A stretch of DNA of 64,000 bases from Candidatus Thermoflexus tengchongensis. GTDB lineage: Bacteria; Chloroflexota; Anaerolineae; Thermoflexales; Thermoflexaceae. Numbering within the stretch: position 1 is the stretch's first letter; each line of letters opens with the position of its first letter. The translations under genes were made by a program, and so were the position numbers. The notes below the pieces were generated by a model. That model worked only from the letters and a program-made list of their open reading frames with translations, ran no database searches and had not been told where the DNA came from. Location: NCBI GenBank assembly GCA_016842085.1, contig JAEVEX010000037.1:62001-126000 (forward strand). The letters are read 5' to 3'. This document shows positions 53,920-62,443 of the stretch, in pieces.

Positions 53920-56256
53920 ATGGATGGCGAGCACGGATATCCCTGGCATCTGCCGCCGGCGCTGGCCCTGCACCTGGAGATCCTCCGCTACCCGATCCTG
54001 GCCCGCCGGATTCGGGAGCGGATGCGCCAGGAGCTGTTCGCCCGCGGCATTATCACCCCCGAGGCCTTCGAGGCGGAGGTCCGGGAGAAGGCCCTGATCT
54101 CCCAGCGCCTCGAAGGGCTCACGGATCCCTTCGGCCAGGAATCGGCGGAGGAGTGGGAGGAGCGGCTGGCCCAGATCCGGGACCAGCTGACGGAGTTCTA
54201 TTTCGCCTACAACCTCCCTCACAGCCTGTTCGTGGAGATCGTCCGCTCGGTGCTCGAAGAGCGGGTGCCAGGGCATCGCCCGGTGCTCACATTCAACCCG
54301 GAGCTGGCCCCGGTGGAGGCGCTCTTTGCCCAGGCGGAGGTTTACGAGGCCGCGCCCCCCGAGCAACGCAAAGCGGTCCTTCCCCATCTCAAAGAGATCC
54401 GCGTCGTCCTCATCAAGAGCATCATCAGCGATCAGCTGGCCTTCGTGGGGATCGCTCGCGAACACTTTACCTCAGCGGACCTGCGGGCGATCTACGAGCG
54501 GCGGATCGGGCAGGGGAAGATCGGCGGCAAGGCAGCGGGGATGATGCTGGCCTGGCGGGTTCTCCAGACGCCGGATCCCGAGGATCCCTTCCCGCTGGTC
54601 GAGCGGGTGGGCATCCCCGAATCCTGGTTCATCGGGGCCGATGTCTTCTACGAGTTCATGGAACGAAACGGGTTGCTCCCTTATCTGAATCAGAAATACA
54701 AGTCTGAGGAAGAGATCCGCGCGGAGTTCCCGGAGGTGCAGCACGCCTTCCTGGAAGGGCGATTCCCGGCCTGGTTCGTCCAGCAGCTGCGGGAGCTGCT
54801 CCGGGAGGTCGGCCGGCATCCCCTCATCGTGCGCTCCTCCAGTCTCCTGGAGGACAACTTCGGGGCTTCTTTCGCTGGCAAATATGAGAGCCATTTCTGC
54901 CCCAACCAGGGATCCCTCGAGGAGAACCTGGAGACGCTGTTGACGGCCATCAAGCGGGTCTACGCCAGCGTCTTCCATCCCGATCCCCTGATCTATCGGC
55001 GGCACGTCGGGCTGGTGGATTACGACGAGCGGATGGCGATCCTCCTCCAGAAGGTGGAAGGGGTTCGCTACGGCCGCTACTTCTTCCCGCCGATCGCCGG
55101 GGTGGCGTACTCCCGGAATCCTTTCCGCTGGAGCCCACGGATCCGGCGGGAGGATGGTTTCGTGCGGATGGTGATCGGGCTGGGCACCCGTGCGGTGGAG
55201 CGGGTGGCCCACGATTACCCCCGCATGGTCGCCCTCAGCCATCCGGGCCTGCGCCCGGAGAAGGATCCCCAGGCCATCGCCCGTTATGCCCAGCACTTCA
55301 TCGATGTTATCGACCTGGAGGAGAACGCTTTCCGCACGATGCCGATCCACGAGGTGCTGGAGGCGGATTACCCCGGCCTGGCCTACCTGGCCCTGGTCCA
55401 TAAGGGAGATTATCTCCAGCCCCTGATCGGCCGCAACGTCGATCCCCGCTCCCTGGTGATCACCTTCGATCGCCTCCTCCAGGAGACCGATTTCGCACCC
55501 CTGATGCGGGCGGTGTTGCGCAAACTGGAACGCTACTACGGCCGGCCTGTCGATGTGGAGTTCGCGGTCCTCCTGGAGGGCGGGCGGCCACCCCGGCCCA
55601 TGCTCCGGCTCCTGCAATGCCGGCCGCAGACCGACCGCGAGCAGGCGGCCAGCCCCCGGATCCCACGGGATATCCCCGCAGAGGACATCCTGTTCACCTC
55701 TCACCACATGGTGCCTCACGGGGCGGTGTATAACATCCGGTATGTCATCTACGTGGACCCCATCGCCTACACCCGCATCCCGGAGCTGAGCGCACGGCTG
55801 GAGATCGCCCGGATCATCGGGCGGTTGAACCGGCGTCTGGCGGGGGAGCGTTTCATCCTGGTCGGGCCCGGCCGGTGGGGCAGCGTGAACCCTTATCTTG
55901 GGGTGAAAGTCGGCTACGCCGACATCTACAACGCCCGGGCCCTGGTGGAGATCGGGCTGCGGGGCGCCCAGGGATCTCCCGAGCTTTCCTATGGAACCCA
56001 TTTCTTCCGCGATCTGATCGAGGCCCAGATCTATCCTCTGGCCATCATCCCGGACGACGAGCGGGCCATCTTCCGGGCCGATTTCTTCCTTCAGGCACCC
56101 AACTGCCTGACCGCCCTGTTGCCGGAGGAAGCCCCTTACGCCTCCTGTGTGAAGGTCATCGATGTTCCCGGGGCAACGGGCGGCCGATACCTTCACCTGG
56201 TGATGGATGGCGATCACGAGGAGGCGATGGCCTATCTGGGGCCGGAGCGGAGGTAG
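53920..56256 (+). CDS. PEP/pyruvate-binding-domain protein (PPDK N-domain-like), no phosphohistidine domain
   Basis: 778 aa; ATG at 53920 with a weak GAAGGCGG site. Residues about 200-600 hold a PPDK_N/PEP-synthase ATP-grasp domain: GKIGGKAAGMMLAWRVL, PLIVRSSSLLEDNFGASFAGKYESH (the Arg-Ser-Ser loop), MAILLQKVEGVRYGRYFFPPIAGVAYSRNPF and VDVEFAVLL ending RLLQCRPQT. The N-terminal 190 residues are helical. The C-terminal 150 residues (FILVGPGRWGSVNPYLGVKVGYADIYNARALVEI, GSPELSYGTHFFRDL) form a separate conserved domain. The swivelling His domain and PEP-binding barrel of true PPDK are missing, so it is unlikely to make PEP. Role unknown; perhaps phosphotransfer to another protein. Confidence 0.75.
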   Translation: MDGEHGYPWHLPPALALHLEILRYPILARRIRERMRQELFARGIITPEAFEAEVREKALISQRLEGLTDPFGQESAEEWEERLAQIRDQLTEFYFAYNLPHSLFVEIVRSVLEERVPGHRPVLTFNPELAPVEALFAQAEVYEAAPPEQRKAVLPHLKEIRVVLIKSIISDQLAFVGIAREHFTSADLRAIYERRIGQGKIGGKAAGMMLAWRVLQTPDPEDPFPLVERVGIPESWFIGADVFYEFMERNGLLPYLNQKYKSEEEIRAEFPEVQHAFLEGRFPAWFVQQLRELLREVGRHPLIVRSSSLLEDNFGASFAGKYESHFCPNQGSLEENLETLLTAIKRVYASVFHPDPLIYRRHVGLVDYDERMAILLQKVEGVRYGRYFFPPIAGVAYSRNPFRWSPRIRREDGFVRMVIGLGTRAVERVAHDYPRMVALSHPGLRPEKDPQAIARYAQHFIDVIDLEENAFRTMPIHEVLEADYPGLAYLALVHKGDYLQPLIGRNVDPRSLVITFDRLLQETDFAPLMRAVLRKLERYYGRPVDVEFAVLLEGGRPPRPMLRLLQCRPQTDREQAASPRIPRDIPAEDILFTSHHMVPHGAVYNIRYVIYVDPIAYTRIPELSARLEIARIIGRLNRRLAGERFILVGPGRWGSVNPYLGVKVGYADIYNARALVEIGLRGAQGSPELSYGTHFFRDLIEAQIYPLAIIPDDERAIFRADFFLQAPNCLTALLPEEAPYASCVKVIDVPGATGGRYLHLVMDGDHEEAMAYLGPERR

Positions 56257-56307
56257 CCCGATCGCGTTGCCGCCTGTTCATACTACAGCCGCATCTGGCC
56301 TTCAGCT

Positions 56308-56335
56308 GCAGGGCAACTGCTTGCCGTTGCCCTGC
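56308..56335. repeat. GGGCAAC-type hairpin, second copy
   Basis: Perfect 10-bp stem GCAGGGCAAC/GTTGCCCTGC (56308-56317, 56326-56335), 8-nt loop. Same core as the hairpin at 44341-44376; here it lies after the PPDK-like gene. Confidence 0.65.
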
Positions 56336-56397
56336 GAAGCACGAGGAGGCTCCGCTCAACGATCTGCGGTTGTCGTGTTAAAGGAAGGAGGCATCCC

Positions 56398-57465
56398 ATG
56401 GGATTTATCGTTCTTCAGCGCGGTGGAGACCTCCACATCATCCCGGAAAGCGCCTTCCCGCAGGAGTGGACGGAGGAAAAGCTGCACGGCGTCCTCGAGA
56501 GGGAGCCCCGATTCATCGCGGTGGAGCAGGAGGGGGAACCGCGGCCGACGGTTGTCGTCGCCAGCAAGCTCAGGCTCCCCAGCGGCGATGAGGCGGATTT
56601 GCTGTTGCTCGACAGTGAGGGGATGTTCACCCTGTGCGAATTGAAAAGGGGCGACATCACCCGCAAGACCGTCGGGCAGATCCTGGACTATGCGGCTCAG
56701 CTGGCGGAGATGCCTGTGGAGGAACTGTGGGAGAGCATCGAGCAGGCCCGGCAAAGGTTGCAGGAGCAGATCCAGTCATCCGATGAGGAGTGGGATGAGG
56801 AATCGCTGGCAGATGAGGCGCTCAGCGCCAATCTGCAACGTCCTCGCCTGGTCCTGGTGGGCTGGCGGATCGAAGACGATGCCCTGCGGATCGCTCGATG
56901 GCTTCAGCGACACGGCGTGCGGATGGACTGTTACGCGTTCAGCTACTTTCGCTATCAGGATCTCGAGGTCTTTATGCCGCGGAATTTAATGCCCGTGGAA
57001 GCGGGGGAAGGGGAGACCGGACCACAGGGCGTCCAACCGGGCGCTGACCATCGGCGAATCCGGTTCTGGGCGGATATGCTGCAGCGGTTGGGGGATCGGA
57101 TCCCTCATCGTCGGAATCCGACGACCCAAGGGGATTTTGATTTTAATACCGGGATAAGAGGTCTACAGGTATCCTGGAGGATTGGGCGATCCCGGTTGCG
57201 GGTCGTGCTGATCGTTTCCAAAGAAGAACATGGCGGGCGGGCGGGGAAGCTGCAAGAGTTTGTGCGCGACATCGAACAGGAAACGGGCGAACCATGGGAG
57301 CTCCGCGAAACCCCAAAGCGCTTCTACATTGAGGCGGTGCGGGATACAGGCGGCAGCGCCTGGGAGGCCCCGGAGGAAGTGCGGAACTGGGCCGTTGAAA
57401 CCCTGGTCCGGTTGTATGAGATGGCGACGCGCCGCTTTCGGGAGTGGATGGCAGCGGAGGAGTAA
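56398..57465 (+). CDS. PD-(D/E)XK nuclease-like protein with DUF4268-type C domain
   Basis: 355 aa; ATG after AAGGAGGCATCCC. Residues 30-110 hold the nuclease-like core: FIAVEQEGEPRPTVVVASKL (first Glu), then EADLLLLDSEGMFTLCELKRGDITRKTVGQILDYAAQL with the D...E-x-K signature (Asp in EADLL, CELKRG). A helical linker follows (ESIEQARQRLQEQIQ). From about 215 on, HRRIRFWADMLQRLGDRIPH, FDFNTGIRGLQVSWRI and LRVVLIVSKEE match DUF4268. Such proteins are found as solitary nuclease-like factors or in defence loci; I cannot assign a target. Followed by tgt. Confidence 0.78.
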   Translation: MGFIVLQRGGDLHIIPESAFPQEWTEEKLHGVLEREPRFIAVEQEGEPRPTVVVASKLRLPSGDEADLLLLDSEGMFTLCELKRGDITRKTVGQILDYAAQLAEMPVEELWESIEQARQRLQEQIQSSDEEWDEESLADEALSANLQRPRLVLVGWRIEDDALRIARWLQRHGVRMDCYAFSYFRYQDLEVFMPRNLMPVEAGEGETGPQGVQPGADHRRIRFWADMLQRLGDRIPHRRNPTTQGDFDFNTGIRGLQVSWRIGRSRLRVVLIVSKEEHGGRAGKLQEFVRDIEQETGEPWELRETPKRFYIEAVRDTGGSAWEAPEEVRNWAVETLVRLYEMATRRFREWMAAEE

Positions 57466-57531
57466 GGCGGCGGGGGCTTTCAGCGCCCCCATGGGCTTCG
57501 ATGGAGATCGCCAGGCTGGAGGAAGCGGGGT

Positions 57532-58674
57532 ATGTCTCAGGAGGGCTTCCGGTTCGTGGTGCTGGCCCGCGATGGGCGGGCGCGGGCGGGGTTTCTGGAT
57601 ACGCCCCATGGGCGCATCCCCACCCCCTGTTTCGCCCCGGTGGGCACCCAGGGGGCGGTGAAGACCGTGCCCGCATGGGACCTCGAAGCTCTGGGTGCCC
57701 GCCTGATCCTGGCGAACACCTATCACCTGTATCTGCGGCCCGGCGATGAGCGGATCGCCCGCCTGGGCGGGCTCCACCGCTTTATGGGCTGGAACGGGCC
57801 CATCCTCACCGACAGCGGCGGCTTCCAGATCTTCAGCCTCCAGGGGCTGCGGGAGGTGGACGATGATGGCGTCACCTTCCGCTCCCACCTGGACGGATCC
57901 CTCCATCGGTTCACCCCGGAGAAAGCCATCCGTATCCAGGAGAACCTGGGGGCGGATCTGATCATGTGTCTCGATGAATGCCCCCCGCCCATGGATTACG
58001 ATTACAACGTGAAGGCCCTGGAGCGGACCCATCGCTGGGCGGAGCGCTGCCGGGCTGCCCACACGCGAAGGGACCAGGCCCTCTTCGGCATTGTGCAGGG
58101 CGGGGTCTTCGAGGATCTGCGGACCCGGAGCGCGCGCTTCCTGGTCGACCTGGATTTCCCCGGCTACGCCATCGGGGGCCTGTCGGTTGGCGAGCCGAAG
58201 CCTCTGACCTACCGCACGCTGGAGCTCATGGACGCCCTGCTTCCTGAGGAGAAACCCCGGTATCTCATGGGCGTGGGGACCCTGGTGGATTTTGTGGAAG
58301 CGGTGGCGCGAGGGGTGGACCTCTTCGATTGCGTGATGCCCACGCGGGTGGCCCGGCATGGGACAGCGATCACGCGGGATGGGCGTCTGAACCTGCGGAA
58401 CGCCATCTATGCGGAGGATCCCCGGCCGATCGATGAGGCGTGCGGATGTCCCACCTGCAGGCGGTTCTCCCGCGCCTATCTGCGGCACCTGTTCAATGTG
58501 GGGGAACCTCTGGCGATGTATCTGACCACGCTGCATAACCTGTATACGATGTTCCGGTTTATGGAAGAAATGCGCCAGGCGATCCTGGAAGGACGCTTTG
58601 CGGACTTCCGGGCCGCCGTGCTGGAGACCCAGGTCGCCCTCCCGATGGACCCGGAGCCTGGGGCGGAAGGCTAA
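57532..58674 (+). CDS. tgt: tRNA-guanine transglycosylase
   Basis: 380 aa; ATG with GGAGGAAGCGGGGT upstream. Exchanges guanine for preQ1 at the wobble base of GUN-anticodon tRNAs. Nucleophile/acid Asp residues in LTDSGGFQIFSL and DLFDCVMPTR, GGLSVGEPK loop for substrate, and zinc ligands CGCPTC plus a later His (RHLFN, TLHN). Full length. The ruv/queA neighbours often seen with tgt are absent here. Confidence 0.96.
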   Translation: MSQEGFRFVVLARDGRARAGFLDTPHGRIPTPCFAPVGTQGAVKTVPAWDLEALGARLILANTYHLYLRPGDERIARLGGLHRFMGWNGPILTDSGGFQIFSLQGLREVDDDGVTFRSHLDGSLHRFTPEKAIRIQENLGADLIMCLDECPPPMDYDYNVKALERTHRWAERCRAAHTRRDQALFGIVQGGVFEDLRTRSARFLVDLDFPGYAIGGLSVGEPKPLTYRTLELMDALLPEEKPRYLMGVGTLVDFVEAVARGVDLFDCVMPTRVARHGTAITRDGRLNLRNAIYAEDPRPIDEACGCPTCRRFSRAYLRHLFNVGEPLAMYLTTLHNLYTMFRFMEEMRQAILEGRFADFRAAVLETQVALPMDPEPGAEG

Positions 58675-58706
58675 GAAGGGTGGGGTGTGGGAGAGCTCCG
58701 CCGTTT

Positions 58707-58742
58707 GGGGCCGTGAGGGCGCCTTCGGCGCTCCACGGCCCC
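58707..58742. terminator. Hairpin between convergent tgt and coiled-coil gene
   Basis: A long GC stem (GGGGCCGTG..GGCGCC with GGCGC..CCACGGCCCC, one bulge) and TTC loop. It may end both genes; no U tract. Confidence 0.5.
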
Positions 58743-58779
58743 GAGAGCCCCAGGAGGACGCCAGCCGCATAACGCTTTG

Positions 58780-59118
58780 TTAATTCAGGGAAAGCAAAGG
58801 CATGGCCCCTCGCGCGAGATCCCACCAGAGGTTGTGGGTCAGGATCTGTCGAAGAAGCGCTTCGCTCTCCTCGTGGCGTCGCTGCAGTGCTTCTATCGCC
58901 GCCTCCAGCTGGGCCATTCGTTCCTCCAGTCGGCGGCGTGCTGCCTCCAGCTCTGCCATTCGCTCCTCCAGCATCTGGAGGCGCAGAGCGGAGACCAGCA
59001 TCCAGCGGCGGATCGCTCGAAACGCCCCGATGAGGGTTTCCGCATCGATCGACTCCGGATCGGATTCCAGACGGCGGAAGAAGGCTTCCAGATCTCCCAG
59101 ATCCTTATCCTGCGCCAT
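58780..59118 (-). CDS. Small coiled-coil protein
   Basis: 112 aa from the ATG at 59118 with GGAGGTGTCCG upstream; the longer frame to 59166 is rejected. It begins DLGDLEAFFRRLESDPESIDAETLIGAFRAIRRWM. Then come near-perfect heptads with repeated LEERMAELEAARRRLEERMAQLEAAIEALQRR, a dimeric coiled coil. No TM segment. Function unknown; such proteins often travel with Uma2-type genes in Chloroflexota and Cyanobacteria (inference). Confidence 0.6.
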   Translation of the reverse strand: MAQDKDLGDLEAFFRRLESDPESIDAETLIGAFRAIRRWMLVSALRLQMLEERMAELEAARRRLEERMAQLEAAIEALQRRHEESEALLRQILTHNLWWDLARGAMPLLSLN

Positions 59119-59458
59119 ACGGACACCTCCAGCTCGGGTTCGGAGCTTGCGCCGCTGGACTTCCATGCGGGGTCCGGAGGATCTTCCCCCTCCTCCCGGC
59201 CCGAAGGGCTACAGGGAGAAGTGAAAACCATGTCTGGGGAGCGGGCGAGTCGCCGAAGGCAACCTGCCCGACTCCCCAAACGTAAAGGGGGGCTATCCCG
59301 CCTCCCGGGAATGGGAACCCAGCTGCGCAAGTCCTATGATATATTAACTCGACGATCTCCGGGAGCTGAGCGGGCTCCTTTTGGCATCCTCCTCAGCCCC
59401 AGAGGTCCCTGGGAAGACCCGTTGCGTAACTTCTTAACCCAATGGGGGAGGATACCGG
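59119..59458. other. Divergent intergenic, 340 bp
   Basis: A hairpin at 59235-59278 (TGGGGAG-CGGGC with GCCCG-ACTCCCCA, one bulge) and an AT-rich patch TATGATATATTAAC at about 59336-59349 that may supply a -10 for npdG. No gene. Confidence 0.45.
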
Positions 59459-60127
59459 ATGGATCCCCGTCCACGCATCGCGGTTCTGGGAGGGACCGGC
59501 AAAGAGGGCTCCGGGCTGGCGCTCCGCTGGGCCCGGGCGGGTTTCCCGGTGGCGATCGGCTCTCGGGACCCAGAGCGGGCCCGCCATACCGCAGAGCGCC
59601 TGCGGGCGCTGATCCCTGTTGCGGAGCTCATCGGCCTCTCGAATGCCGATGCGGCCGCCTGGGGCGAGGTCGTGGTGGTCGCCGTTCCCTACGAAGGCCA
59701 TGCGTCGATCCTTCAGAGCCTTCGAGATCTCCTGGCCCGCAAGCTGATCATCGATGTGGTTGTGCCGCTGGATCCGGGCAATCCCCGTCGTTACGCCCCA
59801 CCACCCGATGGATCTGCCACCGCCGAAGCCCAGCGGATCCTGGGTCCCGAAACTCCGGTGGTGGGGGCGTTCCATAATATCTCCCATCTCCACCTGCATG
59901 ATCTGGATGAGATCCCCGATTGCGATGTGCTGGTGGTGGGGGATCATCGGGAGGCCAAGGCTCGGGTCATCGCCCTCGCCGAAGCTATCGGGTTCACCGC
60001 TTATGACGCGGGTCCTCTGGCGAACGCGCCCATCATCGAAGGGCTCACCGCCGTGCTGATCGGACTCAACATCCGCTATAAAGGGCGGGGCGCAGGGATT
60101 CGGATCACCGGGATTTCAAAGAAGTAG
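59459..60127 (+). CDS. npdG: NADPH-dependent F420 reductase
   Basis: 222 aa. Rossmann NADP motif IAVLGGTGKEGSGLALRWARAG and the segments IGSRDPERA, VVVAVPYEGH, DVVVPLDPGNP, VGAFHNISHLHL and DAGPLANAPIIEGLTAVLIGLNIRYK match F420H2:NADP oxidoreductase. It exchanges hydride between NADPH and coenzyme F420 in the cytoplasm. cofE lies 83 bp downstream, which supports the F420 assignment. ATG after GGGGGAGGATACCG. Confidence 0.92.
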   Translation: MDPRPRIAVLGGTGKEGSGLALRWARAGFPVAIGSRDPERARHTAERLRALIPVAELIGLSNADAAAWGEVVVVAVPYEGHASILQSLRDLLARKLIIDVVVPLDPGNPRRYAPPPDGSATAEAQRILGPETPVVGAFHNISHLHLHDLDEIPDCDVLVVGDHREAKARVIALAEAIGFTAYDAGPLANAPIIEGLTAVLIGLNIRYKGRGAGIRITGISKK

Positions 60128-60210
60128 GAGCCGCGCAGCGGGCCTCTTCCTGGGGCTTTTGAAATCAGAAAGGTTGTCCCAGCCTACAAATTCAGAAGAG
60201 CCGGGTCGAA

Positions 60211-60969
60211 ATGCAGCCGATCACCCTGTTTCCACTCGAAGGGCTGCCCATCATCCGTCCCGGGGATGATCTGGTCGCTCTGCTGGCGGAGGCATTGCGC
60301 CGCTGGGGAGGGCCGCAGGCGGGGGATGTGCTGGTGGTGGCTCAGAAGATCGTCTCGAAAGCCGAGGGTCGTTTTGTCCGCCTTTCCGATGTGACCCCCT
60401 CCGCTCGCGCCCTCGAGCTGGCCCGCATCACGGGCAAGGATCCCCGCCTGCTGGAGGTCATTCTCTGGGACACCGCCGAGGTGCTCCGGGCGCGGCCGGG
60501 ATTGATCATCGTCGAACATCGCCTGGGGTTCATCTGCGCCAACGCCGGCGTGGATCGCTCGAACGTAGCTCCTGAAGGGGAGGAGATCGTGCTTCGCCTC
60601 CCGGAGGATCCGGATGGTTCCGCCCGGCGGATCCGGGAGGGGATCCGACAGCGGTTCGGCGTGGATCTCGGTGTGGTGATCGCGGATAGCCATGGCCGGG
60701 CGCACCGAAAGGGGGTGATCGGGGTGGCCATCGGGGTCAGCGGCCTCCCGGCGCTGGAAGACTGGCGAGGGCGTCCGGATCTCTTCGGCTATATCCTGCA
60801 GCACACCGAAGTCGCGCTGGGGGATCTGCTGGCCTCGGCCGCGACCCTGTTGCTGGGCCAGGCCGCTGAGGGCATCCCCGCCGTGCTGATCCGGGGCCTT
60901 TCCTTCACCCCCCGGGAAAGCTCCGCCCGGGAGCTGGTGCGGGAGCGAGCGTATGATCTGTTTCGCTAA
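60211..60969 (+). CDS. cofE: Coenzyme F420-0:L-glutamate ligase
   Basis: 252 aa. Adds gamma-linked glutamate to F420-0 using GTP. Family motifs: FPLEGLPIIRPGDDL, GDVLVVAQKIVSKAEGRFV, LVE-type LIIVEHRLGFICANAGVDRSNV, DSHGRAHRKGVIGVAIGVSGLPAL. It lacks the FMN-dependent C-terminal extension found in actinobacterial FbiB, so length (about 250) matches CofE alone. Other F420 genes (cofC, cofD, cofG/H) are not in the window. Confidence 0.94.
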   Translation: MQPITLFPLEGLPIIRPGDDLVALLAEALRRWGGPQAGDVLVVAQKIVSKAEGRFVRLSDVTPSARALELARITGKDPRLLEVILWDTAEVLRARPGLIIVEHRLGFICANAGVDRSNVAPEGEEIVLRLPEDPDGSARRIREGIRQRFGVDLGVVIADSHGRAHRKGVIGVAIGVSGLPALEDWRGRPDLFGYILQHTEVALGDLLASAATLLLGQAAEGIPAVLIRGLSFTPRESSARELVRERAYDLFR

Positions 60970-60996
60970 CATGAGCCACCTGTAGGAGCCGCTTGA

Positions 60997-61038
60997 GCGG
61001 CGACCGTCGGGGCTGAAGGTCGGGGCGAAAGCCCCTCC
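60997..61038. repeat. Dispersed intergenic repeat, copy 2
   Basis: Matches 18621-18671 in direct orientation (GTCGGGGCTGAAGGTCGGGG, then CGAAAGCCCCTCC). Preceded here by TGTAGGAGCCGC, which also appears shortened at about 60125. Confidence 0.8.
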
Positions 61039-61121
61039 GACCGCCTGGAGGACCCGTTCGGGTGATTGGGGCTGGAACGCGAACCGGGGAGCAGAACCCA
61101 ATCCGCGGAGGAGCGAAGGCG

Positions 61122-62273
61122 ATGGTTCTATCAGGGATCCGCGTTCTGGATCTCACCCGGTTGCTGCCGGGACCTTTCGCCACGCAGTGGCTGGTGGCGA
61201 TGGGCGCAGAGGTCATCCGCGTGGAGCCGCCGAACGGAGGTGACTGGCTTCGAGAGATGCCCCCCTTTGTGGAGGGGATGGGCGCATGGTTTACCGCGGT
61301 GAATCGCGGCAAGAAGAGCGTGGCCATCGACCTCAAGCACCCAGAGGGTCGTGAGCTCTTCCTCCGCCTGGTTCAATCGGCCGATGTGGTGGTGGAGGGC
61401 TTTCGACCGGGGGTGATGGCCCGGCTGGGCCTGGCTCCTGAGCTCCTCCTGAACCGGCAGCCCCGCCTGATCTATGCTTCCCTCACAGGCTACGGATCCG
61501 GAAGCAGCTGGCGGGAACGGGCTGGCCATGATCTGAACTATCTCGCCCTGGCTGGCTTTCTGGGGCTCAATGGACCGCGGGAGGGACCTCCGATGCCGCC
61601 GGCGGTGCCGGTCGCTGATTTCGGAGGGGCGATGGCGCTGGTGATCGCCGTGCTGGCCGGCCTCTTCTATCGCGAGCGGACTGGCCGGGGGGTCATCCTG
61701 GACGCATCGATCTTTGAGGTCGTGGTGACCTGGATGCAACCCTTCTGGCTGGCCCATCGGGCAGGGCTCCCGGCGGCCCGGGAGGGGATGCCCCTCAACG
61801 GCGCTCTTCCCTGTTACCGGGTATACGTCACGGCGGATGGGGGGGCAATGGCGCTGGCGGCCCTGGAGCCGGCCTTCTGGCGGTCTTTCTGCGAAGCGGT
61901 TGGACATCCGGAGTGGATCCCCCGTGCCTTCGATCCCACGCTGATCCCGGAGGTGGCCGCGCTGTTTCGGAGCCGGGACCGGAGGGAATGGGAAGCGCTC
62001 CGGGAGACGATCGATGCCTGCCTGGAACCGGTGCTGGAGCCGGCGGAAGCCATCCCGTCGCTGGCCCACCTCGCCCCGGCGTTCCAGGACGGACATCCCT
62101 GCCTGCCGTTCACCCTGGATGGCGAACGGCTTACGACGATGGGCCCTGCTCCTCGCCTGGGGGAACACACAATGGAGGTTCTGAAGGGCATCGGAGTCGA
62201 AGCCATGGATCTGGAGGGCCTGGCGCGCCGGGGCATCATCCGGGCGGAGGGCGTTGATGGAGGCTCATGGTGA
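61122..62273 (+). CDS. Class III CoA-transferase (CaiB/BaiF family)
   Basis: 383 aa from the ATG at 61122 (GGAGGAGCGAAGG upstream). VLDLTRLLPGPFATQWLVAMGAEVIRVE at the start, KSVAIDLKHPEGRELFLRL, DVVVEGFRPGVMARLGL and GSSWRERAGHDLNYLALAGFLG, in which the Asp is the catalytic residue. It moves CoA between an acyl-CoA and a carboxylic acid; substrate not predictable. No partner acyl-CoA genes adjoin. Confidence 0.92.
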   Translation: MVLSGIRVLDLTRLLPGPFATQWLVAMGAEVIRVEPPNGGDWLREMPPFVEGMGAWFTAVNRGKKSVAIDLKHPEGRELFLRLVQSADVVVEGFRPGVMARLGLAPELLLNRQPRLIYASLTGYGSGSSWRERAGHDLNYLALAGFLGLNGPREGPPMPPAVPVADFGGAMALVIAVLAGLFYRERTGRGVILDASIFEVVVTWMQPFWLAHRAGLPAAREGMPLNGALPCYRVYVTADGGAMALAALEPAFWRSFCEAVGHPEWIPRAFDPTLIPEVAALFRSRDRREWEALRETIDACLEPVLEPAEAIPSLAHLAPAFQDGHPCLPFTLDGERLTTMGPAPRLGEHTMEVLKGIGVEAMDLEGLARRGIIRAEGVDGGSW

Positions 62274-62308
62274 TTCCAGTGGAAATTACATCATGGACCC
62301 CATGCGGG

Positions 62309-62354
62309 CTTTTGGGGCGGGGCCGACCCGCTTTCGGCGGCCCCGCCCCAAAAA
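62309..62354. terminator. 17-bp hairpin after the CoA-transferase gene
   Basis: CTTTTGGGGCGGGGCCG (62309-62325) pairs with CGGCCCCGCCCCAAAAG (62338-62354), loop 12. It lies between convergent genes. T and A runs sit inside the stem rather than after it, so it may work in both directions as an extended terminator. Confidence 0.6.
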
Positions 62355-62443
62355 GCGTAGGGGAGGCTCCATGTTCCATCTTCCCGATCGAAGCCCGACG
62401 GCGCAGGTCCTATCCTGAGAAGCGGGCCCTGCCGGGCAAGGCG

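Noticed and set aside
54472-56217. 581-aa open frame opposite the PPDK-like gene
   Set aside because: Antisense shadow with no start signal.
60184-61101. 305-aa open frame opposite cofE
   Set aside because: Its N-terminal part reads the dispersed repeat in the same frame as a shadow at 18495-18755 and the rest is antisense to cofE.
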